DNA of 64,000 nucleotides from Achromobacter marplatensis (GCF_002209535.1 NZ_NJIG01000004.1:62001-126000), one strand, 5' to 3'; positions 33,931 to 43,615 are shown, counted from the stretch's first letter. The notes: generated from the letters alone by a model not told the origin. Numbers and translations are program-made.

Positions 33931-35074
33931 GGTTGAGGCTCCTGTAGCGTTGCACCAGATTCGCCGCCTCGATCTCCCAGTTGAATGCCGCGGCGGCCTG
34001 GGCCACGCCCGCTTGCCGTTGCGCCAGCTGTTCACGCGTGGCGCCGCGCAGCATTGCAGCCAACGCCGCATCGTCTTCCGGGGCGACCCAGCCGCACTGA
34101 TACTGCTCGATGATGCGCTGCTGTTCCTGCAACGGGTTCACGATGATTGGCAGCCCCGCATGCAGGTACTCGAATACCTTGTTGGGCAGGGAATAGTAGT
34201 GGGACAGGCAGGAGTTGTCGGTCAAGCAGATCCCGACATCCGCCGCCTTGGTATAGCCCAGCACTTCCTGCGGGGCGACTGGCGGCAGCAGATGGATATT
34301 CGGATTGGCCTGAGCGGCCGCGGCGATCTGATCGCGCAGCGGGCCGCTGCCCATGCACATCAGGTGCGTGCTGGCGGGCATCTGCGCAAACACGCTGAGC
34401 AGCCGTTCGATGCCCCGGCCGGCGATGAAGCCACCCTGGTAGATGAATAACAGATCGTCCGGCTTCACCCCCATTTTTTCACGCAGGCCATGCTGATCGG
34501 CGGCGGCAGAGGCCTGGACGGTGAATTGCGGGATGTTGCGCGTAACGTGGGGGCGTGCAATGCCGTAGCGGTTTGCATACCAGTCAGCGATAGCGTCGCT
34601 GACCACGAATACATCGTCACAGCGGCCGATCAGCCGCTTTTCGATGAAGCGGCCCAGCTTCTGTCGCACACCCTTGTAACCCGTAGTCTCGGTTTCAAGT
34701 TCGTGCGTGTCGTAGATCAGCCGGGCCCCGGTCATGCGGCTGGCCAGGTAGCACAGGGGCAGCACGGCCAGGCTGTGCGCGTTGACGCAGGTGACTTTAC
34801 GGCCGCGCAGGCTGGCGAGGATACGTGCCGACCATTCCAGGTTCTTGGCGACCTTGGCGACGAACCCGTCGCGGGTGCCGAAGAGCTTGCGCGGGTAACG
34901 CAGGAAGGTGCGCTTTGCGTCCACGGGTTGTCGGTCCGGCAGGCCGGGTGCGCTGACACCGTAGATTTCGATCTGATCGAACACCTCGGCCCGTGCCAGC
35001 GCATCGGTGATGCGCAGGATCCGGCTCTCGTGGGTCAACGGCGAAGGGTAGATGTGGATATTCAGGGAAGCCAT
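33923..35074 (-). CDS. Glycosyltransferase family 4 protein
   Basis: A 383-residue GT-B retaining transferase with ARLIYDTHELETETTGYKG in the N-terminal domain, LLFIYQGGFIAGRGIERLLSVF in the donor domain and LPNKVFEYLHAGLPIIV near the nucleotide site. It would add a sugar to the growing lipid-linked O-unit at the cytosolic membrane face. It is sandwiched between the amidotransferase gene and the second glycosyltransferase with minimal spacing, so it is part of the same operon. Confidence 0.8.
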   Translation of the reverse strand: MASLNIHIYPSPLTHESRILRITDALARAEVFDQIEIYGVSAPGLPDRQPVDAKRTFLRYPRKLFGTRDGFVAKVAKNLEWSARILASLRGRKVTCVNAHSLAVLPLCYLASRMTGARLIYDTHELETETTGYKGVRQKLGRFIEKRLIGRCDDVFVVSDAIADWYANRYGIARPHVTRNIPQFTVQASAAADQHGLREKMGVKPDDLLFIYQGGFIAGRGIERLLSVFAQMPASTHLMCMGSGPLRDQIAAAAQANPNIHLLPPVAPQEVLGYTKAADVGICLTDNSCLSHYYSLPNKVFEYLHAGLPIIVNPLQEQQRIIEQYQCGWVAPEDDAALAAMLRGATREQLAQRQAGVAQAAAAFNWEIEAANLVQRYRSLNLG

Positions 35075-35080
35075 GGCGGA

Positions 35081-36220
35081 TCAGATCGACTTGGCCCGCC
35101 GGCGGATATACGTGCGCAAGCCGGACAACCCTTCGATGAACTGGCTCTGATTCGGGTAATCGGTGTGCTTGTGGTTGGGGGCGGCAATGATGGCGTCGAG
35201 TTCCGCACGCGTTATGCCGAATTTCTTCAACACGAATTCCGTGTCGCTGGCCAAGTCGTTGCTCGCGTAGGGATCCTGCTCCATCTCTTCCAGGCCCTGC
35301 TGGCGGGTGATCTGGCCGGCACACACCAGGGCCGACAAGTGCGCGCGGCGCTTGTCGAAACCGAACTTGGTGGGCAGGTAATAGCCTTGGTACCAGCGCG
35401 TGTAGATGGATTCGTAGTGCTTGCCGCCGTAGTATTGCCAGCCAAGCTCGTCTTGCATCACGCGCATGGCCGCGGCCTTGTCGTAATCCAGGTAGTTCAG
35501 CAAGTTCACCATGCGGTACTTGCCGGTCAGGATACGCAGGGTGAACGCAGGCAGCCCGATCTGCGGGAACGTCTTCAGGCGGGTCTTGCCAAAGCGTGAA
35601 TGGATCGCCCGGATGTGCTTGAGATCGTGGCTGTAATACACCCATGAAATCGGCAGGATGCCTTCGGTAACGACGTTGCTGCCATTGATGACGTAAGGCG
35701 TGCCTACCCGTTTGGCCGTATTGAGCAGCGTTGCCGTGATGGCGTGATCCGTGGGGATCTCGCAATTCGGCACAGACGCGCGCAGGAAGGACATCTGCAG
35801 GTCCTTGAACTCTTCCCAGTCGACCACATAGGTGTGCAGGTCGATGCCCAGCTTGTCCAGCGCGTTCTTGATGTTGTTGACGGCCAGCTCGGAATTCCAG
35901 CCATTGTCGAAGTGCACGGCCAGCGGGCGTAGGCCCAGTTCCTTCAGCTTGTAGATGACGTAGGTACTGTCCACGCCGCCGCTGACGCCCGTGACGCAGT
36001 CATAGTCCTTGCCCTTGCCTTCTGCGCGGATGCGCTCGACCACCTGGGCCAGCATGGATTCGCCCTGCGCGCCGCGGTGCACTTCATTGGCCACGCGCGA
36101 GAAATAGCGCGTGCAGTGGTTACAGCCTTCATCGTTGAAGACGATATCCGGGTCGGACGTGTCCATCAGGCATCGGGTGCATTGCTGATAGGGCCGCTGG
36201 AGGAATTGACTGGAAGTCAT
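35081..36220 (-). CDS. N-acetyl sugar amidotransferase (WbpG type), copy 1
   Basis: A 379-residue ATP-dependent amidating enzyme. Two CxxC pairs (Cys14/17 and Cys33/36) probably bind zinc; the PP-loop SGGVDS is at residues 80-85. It uses ammonia supplied by a HisH/HisF pair to convert an acetamido group on the uronic sugar into an acetamidino group, as WbpG does in Pseudomonas. A paralogue of similar length lies at 37490-38614, separated by the Wzy candidate. Having two copies in one locus is unusual. Confidence 0.85.
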   Translation of the reverse strand: MTSSQFLQRPYQQCTRCLMDTSDPDIVFNDEGCNHCTRYFSRVANEVHRGAQGESMLAQVVERIRAEGKGKDYDCVTGVSGGVDSTYVIYKLKELGLRPLAVHFDNGWNSELAVNNIKNALDKLGIDLHTYVVDWEEFKDLQMSFLRASVPNCEIPTDHAITATLLNTAKRVGTPYVINGSNVVTEGILPISWVYYSHDLKHIRAIHSRFGKTRLKTFPQIGLPAFTLRILTGKYRMVNLLNYLDYDKAAAMRVMQDELGWQYYGGKHYESIYTRWYQGYYLPTKFGFDKRRAHLSALVCAGQITRQQGLEEMEQDPYASNDLASDTEFVLKKFGITRAELDAIIAAPNHKHTDYPNQSQFIEGLSGLRTYIRRRAKSI

Positions 36221-36223
36221 GCG

Positions 36224-37480
36224 TTATTTTGTGCGGAAGAAGTATAGGAACAGCGCAGTCATGGCCAGCCAGCCTGCACCTGAATTCAAGGCGGTGATGA
36301 TACTGGTCTCCATCGAGACCATGACCAGCGGGATATTCAGCGGCAGTGCGAGCGGATGGTCTCGATAGACGATCGTGATCACGCAGAAAAGCAGGGCGGT
36401 CAGGATCGTGGAAACGACCACGCCGATGGGGCCGAAGTTGGCGTAATCGCTCATGAACGACACGGCGTTCAGGCTGCCCTGCATGCCCCGCTGTGTGTTT
36501 TCCTGGTAGAAGGCCTGATACAGCTTGCTGGGAACGGGTACGTATTCGCAGCCCATGAAGCGAGCCAGGGTCCGGTATCCGCATCCGTGTTCCCGCACTT
36601 CCGGGCGGCTGTAGAAATAAAACCACTGGTCGATCACCTGCCCGGGCACGAACAGGGCGCGTTCAAAGATGGCATATAGGGCCGATCCGGTCCGCCAGTC
36701 TTTTTCGGGCGCCTTTGCGGCGTTGTAGCCAGAGGCCACTTCCTTGTCGGATTGGCTGATCAGGGGTTTGCTTTCTTCCGGTACGAAGCTGGTGCGGATC
36801 CCGGGCGCGGACGCCGAGGTGGCTACCGTGATGAGCAAAGCCAGCAGCGCTGCGGTCAGCACCAGGTGCAGCCAGCGGCGCTGGAACAGCAGCAACAGCA
36901 GCAGAGGGGTGAGGAAAATGGCGGGTAGGATGCGCACGAACACTGCCAGGGAATACAGCGAGCCCACCAGCAGAACGAACCAGAAGAGCGGCTTGCGGTA
37001 CAGGTAGGTGATGACTAGGAGTGCCGGCCCAAGCGCCTTGAAGCTGTAGTCGCTCATGTAGCGTAGCCACAGCGGCAAGCCGAAATAGCCTTCCTGCCGG
37101 ATGACGCTGATGCCGTAGTCGTCCGAGGAAGACAGTGCCGCGAGGATCGGGACGTTGCCCAGGGTCACCATGTGGGCAATGAACACGGCCGCAAACAGCA
37201 GGGCCAGCGCCAAAAGCACCATGGACTTGGTGCGCGATAACGGCGGGGGGACGAGGTGCGTTTCGCTGGGCCAGTTGGTCAGGCGCGGGGCTGCCAACGA
37301 CAGGGCTTTCCAGATCAGCACATACGATATGACGGCGCCGCCGATAATGGCGGCCACGACCGGTGCATGGCCCAGCCCCTTATTGGTCAATTCCGCGAAC
37401 CACAGGCTTGCGGCCAGCAGCCATAACAGTGACGCGCAATACGCGACAAAAACGCGGTGACGTGACAGCAGACCCAGCAT
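36224..37480 (-). CDS. Probable O-antigen polymerase (Wzy-like membrane protein)
   Basis: A 418-residue polytopic protein with about ten hydrophobic helices and a large central soluble loop (about 240-330), as Wzy polymerases have. Sequence identity between Wzy proteins is low, so the call rests on topology and on its place between sugar amidotransferase and glycosyltransferase genes in a locus with Wzx. A different membrane function cannot be excluded. Confidence 0.6.
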   Translation of the reverse strand: MLGLLSRHRVFVAYCASLLWLLAASLWFAELTNKGLGHAPVVAAIIGGAVISYVLIWKALSLAAPRLTNWPSETHLVPPPLSRTKSMVLLALALLFAAVFIAHMVTLGNVPILAALSSSDDYGISVIRQEGYFGLPLWLRYMSDYSFKALGPALLVITYLYRKPLFWFVLLVGSLYSLAVFVRILPAIFLTPLLLLLLFQRRWLHLVLTAALLALLITVATSASAPGIRTSFVPEESKPLISQSDKEVASGYNAAKAPEKDWRTGSALYAIFERALFVPGQVIDQWFYFYSRPEVREHGCGYRTLARFMGCEYVPVPSKLYQAFYQENTQRGMQGSLNAVSFMSDYANFGPIGVVVSTILTALLFCVITIVYRDHPLALPLNIPLVMVSMETSIITALNSGAGWLAMTALFLYFFRTK

Positions 37481-37489
37481 ACGGCGCCC

Positions 37490-38614
37490 TTATAGTTTGG
37501 TTATCGCTCGTTTCACACGCAGCCCAATATCGAACAACTTGGCATACGACGCGTAGTCGGTATAGTCCTTATTGGGCCGGGCAAATATCTCTTCCAACTC
37601 AGCAACGGTCACGCCCAGCTTCTTGGCGACGAATTTCTTATCGTCTTCCTGCAGCGCGGGGTCATAGGTTGGCTGCTGCAATTCCTCCAGCGCCGCTTCG
37701 CGCGACAACTGCCCCGATTTAATCAACGAAGACAAATGCGCCAAGCGCTTGTCGTAGCCGAACTTCGTGGGGAGATAATAACCCTGGAAGAATCGTGTAA
37801 ATATCGACTCATAGTGCTTGCCGCCGTAATCGCGCCAGCCCAACTCATTCATGATGGTCTGCTTGGCATCGAACTTGTTATACGGCAGATAATTAAGTGG
37901 TTTAACCGTTTTGATTCCGCGGATATACGGATACCAGATGTACTGTTTGAAGAATCCGATAGTAGGATAATCCCGAAGTCGGCCTTGGCCGAACTGTCGT
38001 TGAATATCCTTCAAATGCCTCAGGTCACCCGACTGGTAACCCCAGGACGACGGCAAGATGAATTCAGTGGCGTAATTGCTGCCCGACAGCACATATTTAA
38101 TACCATGGCGCGCAGCCTGGCGTAGCAGGATGGCCGGGAAAGCGTGATCAGTCGGAATGTCGCAATTGGCCACCGACGCCTTGAAGAATGCCAGTTGCAG
38201 GTCGCGCATTTCGTCCCAGTTCACGACATGCGTGTACAAGTCGATGCCCAGGCGCTTGACGATGTTCTCGATGTTGTTGACAGCCAGTTCCGAGTTCCAG
38301 CCGCTGTCGAAGTGCACCGCCAGTGGGCGTAGCCCCAGGCGCTTGGCGGTATAGGCCACGTACGAGCTGTCGACGCCGCCGCTCAAGCCCATGATGCAGT
38401 CGTAATCCTTGCCCTTGCCCGCTTCCTTGATGCGCGCAACCATGGCGTCCAGTTCCTGCGTGCGTTCGCCGCGAGTGGCGCGGTCGACAACGTCGCGGAC
38501 CAGCAGGTCGTAACGTTGGCAGTGGTTGCAAACGCCCTGCTCGTTGAACGTGATGTCCGGGTCGGTGGTGTCCATGACACAGCTCGTACATCTCTGGTAG
38601 GTACGGGTATTCAT
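37490..38614 (-). CDS. N-acetyl sugar amidotransferase (WbpG type), copy 2
   Basis: A 374-residue paralogue of the enzyme at 35081-36220, with Cys9/12 and Cys29/32 pairs and SGGVDS at residues 78-83. The two share long stretches such as LGLRPLAVHFD(S/N)GWNSELAVNNI and GGKHYESI(Y/F)TR(W/F)(Y/F)QGYYLPTKFG, so they are ancient duplicates or separately acquired. The ATG at 38614 with AGGA upstream was chosen over an in-frame GTG at 38629. Base composition is visibly more A/T-rich than the first copy, which favours separate acquisition. Confidence 0.85.
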   Translation of the reverse strand: MNTRTYQRCTSCVMDTTDPDITFNEQGVCNHCQRYDLLVRDVVDRATRGERTQELDAMVARIKEAGKGKDYDCIMGLSGGVDSSYVAYTAKRLGLRPLAVHFDSGWNSELAVNNIENIVKRLGIDLYTHVVNWDEMRDLQLAFFKASVANCDIPTDHAFPAILLRQAARHGIKYVLSGSNYATEFILPSSWGYQSGDLRHLKDIQRQFGQGRLRDYPTIGFFKQYIWYPYIRGIKTVKPLNYLPYNKFDAKQTIMNELGWRDYGGKHYESIFTRFFQGYYLPTKFGYDKRLAHLSSLIKSGQLSREAALEELQQPTYDPALQEDDKKFVAKKLGVTVAELEEIFARPNKDYTDYASYAKLFDIGLRVKRAITKL

Positions 38615-38870
38615 AAGGTCCTGTTGCACATTGGCTGTGCGGGCATAGCAATTTGTAGAAGCCGGGAGCCGAGTTCCGGATGCTCGCTTGGGATCGAGGC
38701 GGTGGGGGCGGTCGCGCCTGGCGCCACCGGGGTCCTTTGCCGCCTGTATCGATCCGCCGGGCGGTGGCGGTCATCCGGTTACGTCTGCGTCCGTCGTTGA
38801 CCGTCAACGATTGGACCAATCCAGCGCGTAAGTGGGTGCTGCGATTTGAAACTTGGAAAAAAAGGGGCCG
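38615..38870. other. 256-bp gap inside the polysaccharide operon, with a palindrome
   Basis: It separates hisF from the second amidotransferase and is the largest gap in an otherwise overlapping gene series. It contains a perfect inverted repeat TCGTTGAC-C-GTCAACGA (38794-38810) and, just past the hisF stop, an eight-base A run (T run on the minus strand). No convincing ORF is present. It could be a promoter or operator region, a weak terminator, or a scar of gene loss. Confidence 0.4.
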
Positions 38871-39632
38871 TTATGAAAACAGCTGGTCCAACTCTTTCTG
38901 GCTAGGGTAGTTGATCAGCACCGCTCGGTGCTTGCCGTGGAAGACGAACATGCTGCCGGCTGCGAACGCCGGTACATGGGCCTTGTCCACGGCTTCGCGC
39001 ATATGCTGGAGGTTGCCTGCCCCGCCGCAGGCGATGATCGGCGTGTCCACAGCGGCGGACATTTTTTCCAGGAATGCCACGTCGTAGCCTGACATCGTGC
39101 CATCGCGGTCGACACTGTTGACCAGGATCTCGCCTACGCCGGCCTTGGACAAGTCTTCGGCATAGCGGATCGGGTCTTCCTTGGTGTTGGTCTTGCCGCC
39201 GTTGATCCACACTTCGTACTTGCCCAGGAACGTCTTTTTGACATCGATCGAGGCGATCACGCTGGAACTGCCGAAGGCGGCGCAGCTTTCCTGCACCAGC
39301 CGGCGGTTGGTGAACGCCGCGGCGTTCAGCGAGATCTTTTCGACGCCGAGCCGGTACAGCCGGCGCATGTGCTCCATGGAGGCGACGCCGCCGCCATAGC
39401 TCAGGGGCATGAAGCATTCGCTCGCGATATCTTCGATCAGCTCGAAATTCGGTTCGCGCTTTTCCTGTGTCGCGGTGATGTCGAGCAGGATCAGTTCGTC
39501 CACTTCCTTTTCGTTGAAGATCTTCACGGCGTTGACAGGATCCCCGACGTAGGTGGGGTCCTTGAACTTGACGGTCTTATAGAGACCGCGGCCGCGCAGC
39601 AACAGGCAGGGGATGATGCGGGTCTTTAGCAC
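38871..39632 (-). CDS. hisF2: HisF-like ammonia-channel subunit of sugar amidation
   Basis: A 253-residue TIM barrel related to imidazole glycerol phosphate synthase HisF. The first strand reads RIIPCLLLRGRGLYKT: the catalytic Asp of true HisF (LDVKDG) is replaced by Leu11, while the later Asp in IASIDVKKT stays. This is the pattern of the AglZ/HisF2 acetamidino-modification proteins. It would pass ammonia from the HisH partner to the WbpG-type enzyme. The GTG start overlaps the hisH stop (GTGCTAA). Confidence 0.85.
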   Translation of the reverse strand: MLKTRIIPCLLLRGRGLYKTVKFKDPTYVGDPVNAVKIFNEKEVDELILLDITATQEKREPNFELIEDIASECFMPLSYGGGVASMEHMRRLYRLGVEKISLNAAAFTNRRLVQESCAAFGSSSVIASIDVKKTFLGKYEVWINGGKTNTKEDPIRYAEDLSKAGVGEILVNSVDRDGTMSGYDVAFLEKMSAAVDTPIIACGGAGNLQHMREAVDKAHVPAFAAGSMFVFHGKHRAVLINYPSQKELDQLFS

Positions 39633-40252
39633 GATTGAAATTGCTCGACGAAGTTGCGATAGATCTGGAGGCCGTATTTGTGGCTTTTTTCCGGATGGTA
39701 TTGCATGGCAAGGATATTGTCCCGACCCAATACGCTGACGAATTCCTGACCGTAAGGGGTGGTACCGAGGGCAATGTCGGGCGAGTCGGCGACCATGTGG
39801 TACGAATGGACGAAGTAAAAGCGCATGGGGTCGGCCACGCCTTTGAAGATGCCGATGTCGGGCCGAGTAGGCTTGACGATGTTCCAACCCATGTGGGGGA
39901 TTCGCAGGGACGCCCCTTCAGGAACGCGGAAGCGCTGGATGTGCGCGTCCAGCCAGCCAAACCCGGGTTGAGCGCCTTCTTCGCTGGAACGGGTCATCAG
40001 CTGGGCGCCGAGACAGACGCCCAGGATCGGCTTGCGCTCGGTCAGGACCAGTTCATTGAGAAGGTCCCAGAGTTCGAAGCGGCGCAGGTGGGCGATGGCC
40101 TCGTCAAAGGCGCCTACGCCAGGCAGCACCAGCTTGTCGGCCGCGCGCAAGGCTGCGGGGTCCCTGGTGATCTCGGCCTTCGCGCCGACCTTGCGGAGCA
40201 TGTTCAGGACGGACCCGACGTTGCCGACGTCGTAATCAACGATGGCGATCAT
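39626..40252 (-). CDS. hisH2: HisH-like glutaminase subunit of sugar amidation
   Basis: A 208-residue class I glutamine amidotransferase with a full triad: Cys80 (ILGVCLGAQLM), His186 and Glu188 (MQYHPEKSHKYG). It releases ammonia from glutamine for the HisF-like partner. The start (ATG 40252) overlaps the flippase stop as ATGA. The normal histidine-pathway genes are not nearby, which supports a dedicated polysaccharide role. Confidence 0.9.
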   Translation of the reverse strand: MIAIVDYDVGNVGSVLNMLRKVGAKAEITRDPAALRAADKLVLPGVGAFDEAIAHLRRFELWDLLNELVLTERKPILGVCLGAQLMTRSSEEGAQPGFGWLDAHIQRFRVPEGASLRIPHMGWNIVKPTRPDIGIFKGVADPMRFYFVHSYHMVADSPDIALGTTPYGQEFVSVLGRDNILAMQYHPEKSHKYGLQIYRNFVEQFQSC

Positions 40253-41694
40253 GTTGCTGTTTCCTTCACGTGCATGATTAGAGCGACATTTCGCCACAGC
40301 TTGCGGCCCGTCAGGGCCGCCGCAGCGGAAGCGATGACTGCTGCGCCAACCGCGATAGCCAGGCTAGGCCCCGGGAGCAGGCGCAAGGCACCCAGCACCA
40401 GGCACGATAACCCGAAAGCCATCCATCCCAGGCCCAGAAGCCGGCCCAGCCGATTGGACGCGAATCCGCTCACGCGGTAGATCGCGATGAGGTAAATGCT
40501 GTGGTAGAGCAGATTGGCCGCAGTGAACGCGGCAATCGAGACAATGACGTCCATACCCATCGCCAGCGGAGTGATGACTGCGGCGGCCGTGATTATATCC
40601 GCGGCGATCTGGACCTTAAATGAGACATCCTGGCGCATCGAAACCTCGAACAGGCGTTCCGGCCAGCCTGTCTGCAATGACATCCAGGCAGCCGGCGCCA
40701 TGATCATGGCGAAATGACCGGCCTGCGACCAGTTGGCTCCGAACAGGTTCTCGAACAGCACGTCGCCCCAGACGGTGCAGAATGCGAACAATGGTGCACC
40801 CGCCAGAAGGCCCAGCTTGAGTAGACCTTCGGTCAATTCCGCCAAGCGAGGGGTGCCTTTCAGCGCTACTGCCTCGCGGAAGAAAACCTGGCTTAGCGCG
40901 CCGGACACCAGCAAGGTGGGCGCCAGCAGCACCGTGCGCGTCAGGCCGTAAAAGCCGGCGGCAGCCGTGGCGGACATGGCGGCGAACACGAAAATGGGCA
41001 TGTCGCGGGCGATTGTGCCGATCAGGCTGTACGGGGTGTTGTAGTACAGGAACTGGCGGTAGCTGCGCGCTACAGTGCGCATTCGCGTCCAATCCCAGTT
41101 CTGAAGGACGCGCCGCAGCGCGTATCCGACACCGCCCAGGATGACCGCAAGACCTAGCAACTGGCCGCCCATCTTGGCCCAGACCAGACCCTCGGCGTGC
41201 GCGCCCAGCAAGCCGATACCGACGGCGATGGCTGCATAGCCCGCTTGATTCAGCACAGCGGCCTTGGCGATGCGGGTGAAACTGCGCTCGCGGGACGCAT
41301 AGGCAGTACCCAGCAAGGTGAGCGTGGTACCGAAGACCATGGGCACCAGCAACCACAGCCAAGCAGTGTGGCCGGCATATCCGGACAGGTTTGCCAGGTC
41401 ACCGCCGGCAAGCGCTACGGCTACAGCCAGTGCCAGCAGCACGAAGGTGGCGATGGCCAGGACAACGGCGGCGATGCTGTCGGCCTCGTCATCCGAATCA
41501 GGCAGCACCACCGCTAGGTCGTAACGGCACGTCGCTGCGACGCCGAGCGCGGCCGTCCATCCCATGAAAAGCGTTTGCAGCCCGATAGCTTCGGGGCTGT
41601 ACAGGCGCGTCAATACCGGGGACATGGCCAGCGGAATCGCTTGGGCCGCGGCCGTACCTGACAACATCGCAATGACGTTCTTGCGAAAGCTCAA
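40249..41694 (-). CDS. wzx: Wzx-type polysaccharide flippase
   Basis: A 481-residue membrane protein with about 12-14 helices, starting near SFRKNVIAMLSGTAAAQAIPLAMSP, the MATE/MOP-type opening of lipid-linked O-unit flippases. A TTG at 41694 with CAGGAG 6 nt upstream fits better than the TTG at 41724, which has no ribosome-binding site. It would move undecaprenyl-linked repeat units to the periplasm for Wzy. Confidence 0.8.
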   Translation of the reverse strand: MSFRKNVIAMLSGTAAAQAIPLAMSPVLTRLYSPEAIGLQTLFMGWTAALGVAATCRYDLAVVLPDSDDEADSIAAVVLAIATFVLLALAVAVALAGGDLANLSGYAGHTAWLWLLVPMVFGTTLTLLGTAYASRERSFTRIAKAAVLNQAGYAAIAVGIGLLGAHAEGLVWAKMGGQLLGLAVILGGVGYALRRVLQNWDWTRMRTVARSYRQFLYYNTPYSLIGTIARDMPIFVFAAMSATAAAGFYGLTRTVLLAPTLLVSGALSQVFFREAVALKGTPRLAELTEGLLKLGLLAGAPLFAFCTVWGDVLFENLFGANWSQAGHFAMIMAPAAWMSLQTGWPERLFEVSMRQDVSFKVQIAADIITAAAVITPLAMGMDVIVSIAAFTAANLLYHSIYLIAIYRVSGFASNRLGRLLGLGWMAFGLSCLVLGALRLLPGPSLAIAVGAAVIASAAAALTGRKLWRNVALIMHVKETAT

Positions 41695-41731
41695 GCGGAA
41701 CTCCTGACCGTGCTGTGGGTGCAAGCCCGGG

Positions 41732-43615
41732 TCATGTTGCCGCCGTCGGTTGGTATTCCGGCACCAATTGCTGCAGCATGGTGACGATGGCGAGGCGGTC
41801 GTTGGTTACCAGGGACTGGCCGAGCGCTTCCAGGGCCACCATCAATTCGGCATAGGGGATGTCCCGCTCGCGTGCTTTCAGGATGCGAGGATGCTCGGTT
41901 TCCGTCACGTCGCCGCCAATCAGCAATTCTTCATAGAGTTTCTCGCCCGGGCGCAAGCCGGTCACGAGGAGCTCGATATCGCCGTCGGGGTGGTCTTCGT
42001 CGCGTACCGTCAGGCCGTACAGACGGACCATGCGGTAGGCCAGGTCGACGATGCGCACCGGTTCGCCCATATCCAGTACGAAGACTGACCCGGACTCGCC
42101 CATTGACCCGGCCTGCAGCACCAGCTGCGCGGCTTCGGGGATGGTCATGAAGTACCGTGTGATTTCCAGATGGGTGAGGGTGATCGGGCCCCCTGCGAGG
42201 ATCTGTTTCTGAAACAGGGGCACGACGCTGCCCGAGCTGCCCAGCACGTTGCCGAAGCGGACCATCGAAAAGCGGGTGCCGGTCTGTGTCTGCGACAAGG
42301 CCTGCAGGATCAGTTCGGCCAGGCGCTTGGAAGTGCCCATGATTTTGGTGGGCCGCACCGCCTTGTCGGTCGAGATCAGCACGAAGTCCTGCACGCCGCA
42401 TTCCACTGCCGCCGTCGACAGCGTGAGCGTGCCAAATGCGTTGGTCAGAATGCCCTCTGCCGGATTGTGCTCGACGATCGGCACATGCTTGTAAGCGGCC
42501 GCATGGTAGATGGTCTCGACGCCGTGTTCGCGGAATACCGATTTGCATAGCTTGGCGTCGCGCACCGACCCCAGCACCGAAACGACCTCCAGCAGCCGGG
42601 CGTCGGGCAGTGAACGGATCGCCTGATCGACGAGGTAGAGCGCGGCCTCGGAAACTTCCAGGATCACGAGCTTGCGGGGGCGCAGGCTGACGATCTGGCG
42701 GCATAGTTCGGATCCGATCGAGCCACCGCCGCCACTGACCATGACCACCCGGCCGGTCACGCAGCGACCCAGCAGTTCCTGCTGCGGCGCCACAGGGTCG
42801 CGGCCAAGCAAGTCTTCGATCTGCAGGTCGCGCAGGCGCGGCCCGTCGGTCGGGACGATCAGTTCACGGATGCTGGGTACCAGGCGAATCCGTAACGGGT
42901 AATCGGCGACACTTTCGACGATTTCGCGGACGCGCCCGCGCGAAGCAGAGGGCATCGCTATCAGCAGTTGGTGCGGGGTGTAGCGTTCGATCAGTTCCGG
43001 TAGCTTCGAGGGGGCATGGATGCGGATGCCCGCCATCATCAGCCCCTGCTTGCGCGGGTCATCGTCCAGCGCCGCGACCGTGCGGTAATGCGGGCCGGCG
43101 TCCAGTGCGGTCGCAAGCTGGGATCCGGCGCCTCCCGCGCCGTAGATGATCACCGGCACATAGCGCTCGGCCGACATCATGCCGGCTCGCGGGAACAGCA
43201 CACGGCGCGCGAGCAGGCGCGAGCCCAGCAGCAGCACCAACGCCAGCAGGCAGTAGATGGTCAGCACGCCGCGCGACAGGCCGCGGCCGATTTCCAGGAA
43301 ACGGTCGACGCTGACCACGGCCATCAGGGATACGATGATACCGCCCATGACCGACAACACCACGCGCTCGTTCATGTAGCGCAGGATGTATCGGTACAGG
43401 CCCAGCGCGGCAAGCGCAAGCACGCCGGTGCCGCTGGCGACAATCGAGAACAGGATGTAGTGATCGTCGAAAAAGAACAGTTCGAAGCGCAGCCAAAGCG
43501 CGAGCTGAAACGCCAAGAGCAGCAGGCACGCGTCAAGCCCAATAGCCAGTATTTGCTTGATGCGACGCGGCAGGTTGACGAATGCGTGCCTTATGGAGTT
43601 TTGTAATTGACGCAT
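41732..43615 (-). CDS. wbpM: Membrane-bound UDP-HexNAc 4,6-dehydratase (WbpM type)
   Basis: A 627-residue protein. Four or five N-terminal transmembrane helices are followed by a first Rossmann domain (IYGAGGAGSQLATAL) and a C-terminal catalytic SDR domain (VSGGGGSIGSELCRQI; STDKAVRPTKIMGTSKR, the Thr/Lys version of the active site). It converts UDP-GlcNAc to the UDP-4-keto-6-deoxy sugar used by the WbpV/WbpK-like reductase in this locus. Confidence 0.92.
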   Translation of the reverse strand: MRQLQNSIRHAFVNLPRRIKQILAIGLDACLLLLAFQLALWLRFELFFFDDHYILFSIVASGTGVLALAALGLYRYILRYMNERVVLSVMGGIIVSLMAVVSVDRFLEIGRGLSRGVLTIYCLLALVLLLGSRLLARRVLFPRAGMMSAERYVPVIIYGAGGAGSQLATALDAGPHYRTVAALDDDPRKQGLMMAGIRIHAPSKLPELIERYTPHQLLIAMPSASRGRVREIVESVADYPLRIRLVPSIRELIVPTDGPRLRDLQIEDLLGRDPVAPQQELLGRCVTGRVVMVSGGGGSIGSELCRQIVSLRPRKLVILEVSEAALYLVDQAIRSLPDARLLEVVSVLGSVRDAKLCKSVFREHGVETIYHAAAYKHVPIVEHNPAEGILTNAFGTLTLSTAAVECGVQDFVLISTDKAVRPTKIMGTSKRLAELILQALSQTQTGTRFSMVRFGNVLGSSGSVVPLFQKQILAGGPITLTHLEITRYFMTIPEAAQLVLQAGSMGESGSVFVLDMGEPVRIVDLAYRMVRLYGLTVRDEDHPDGDIELLVTGLRPGEKLYEELLIGGDVTETEHPRILKARERDIPYAELMVALEALGQSLVTNDRLAIVTMLQQLVPEYQPTAAT

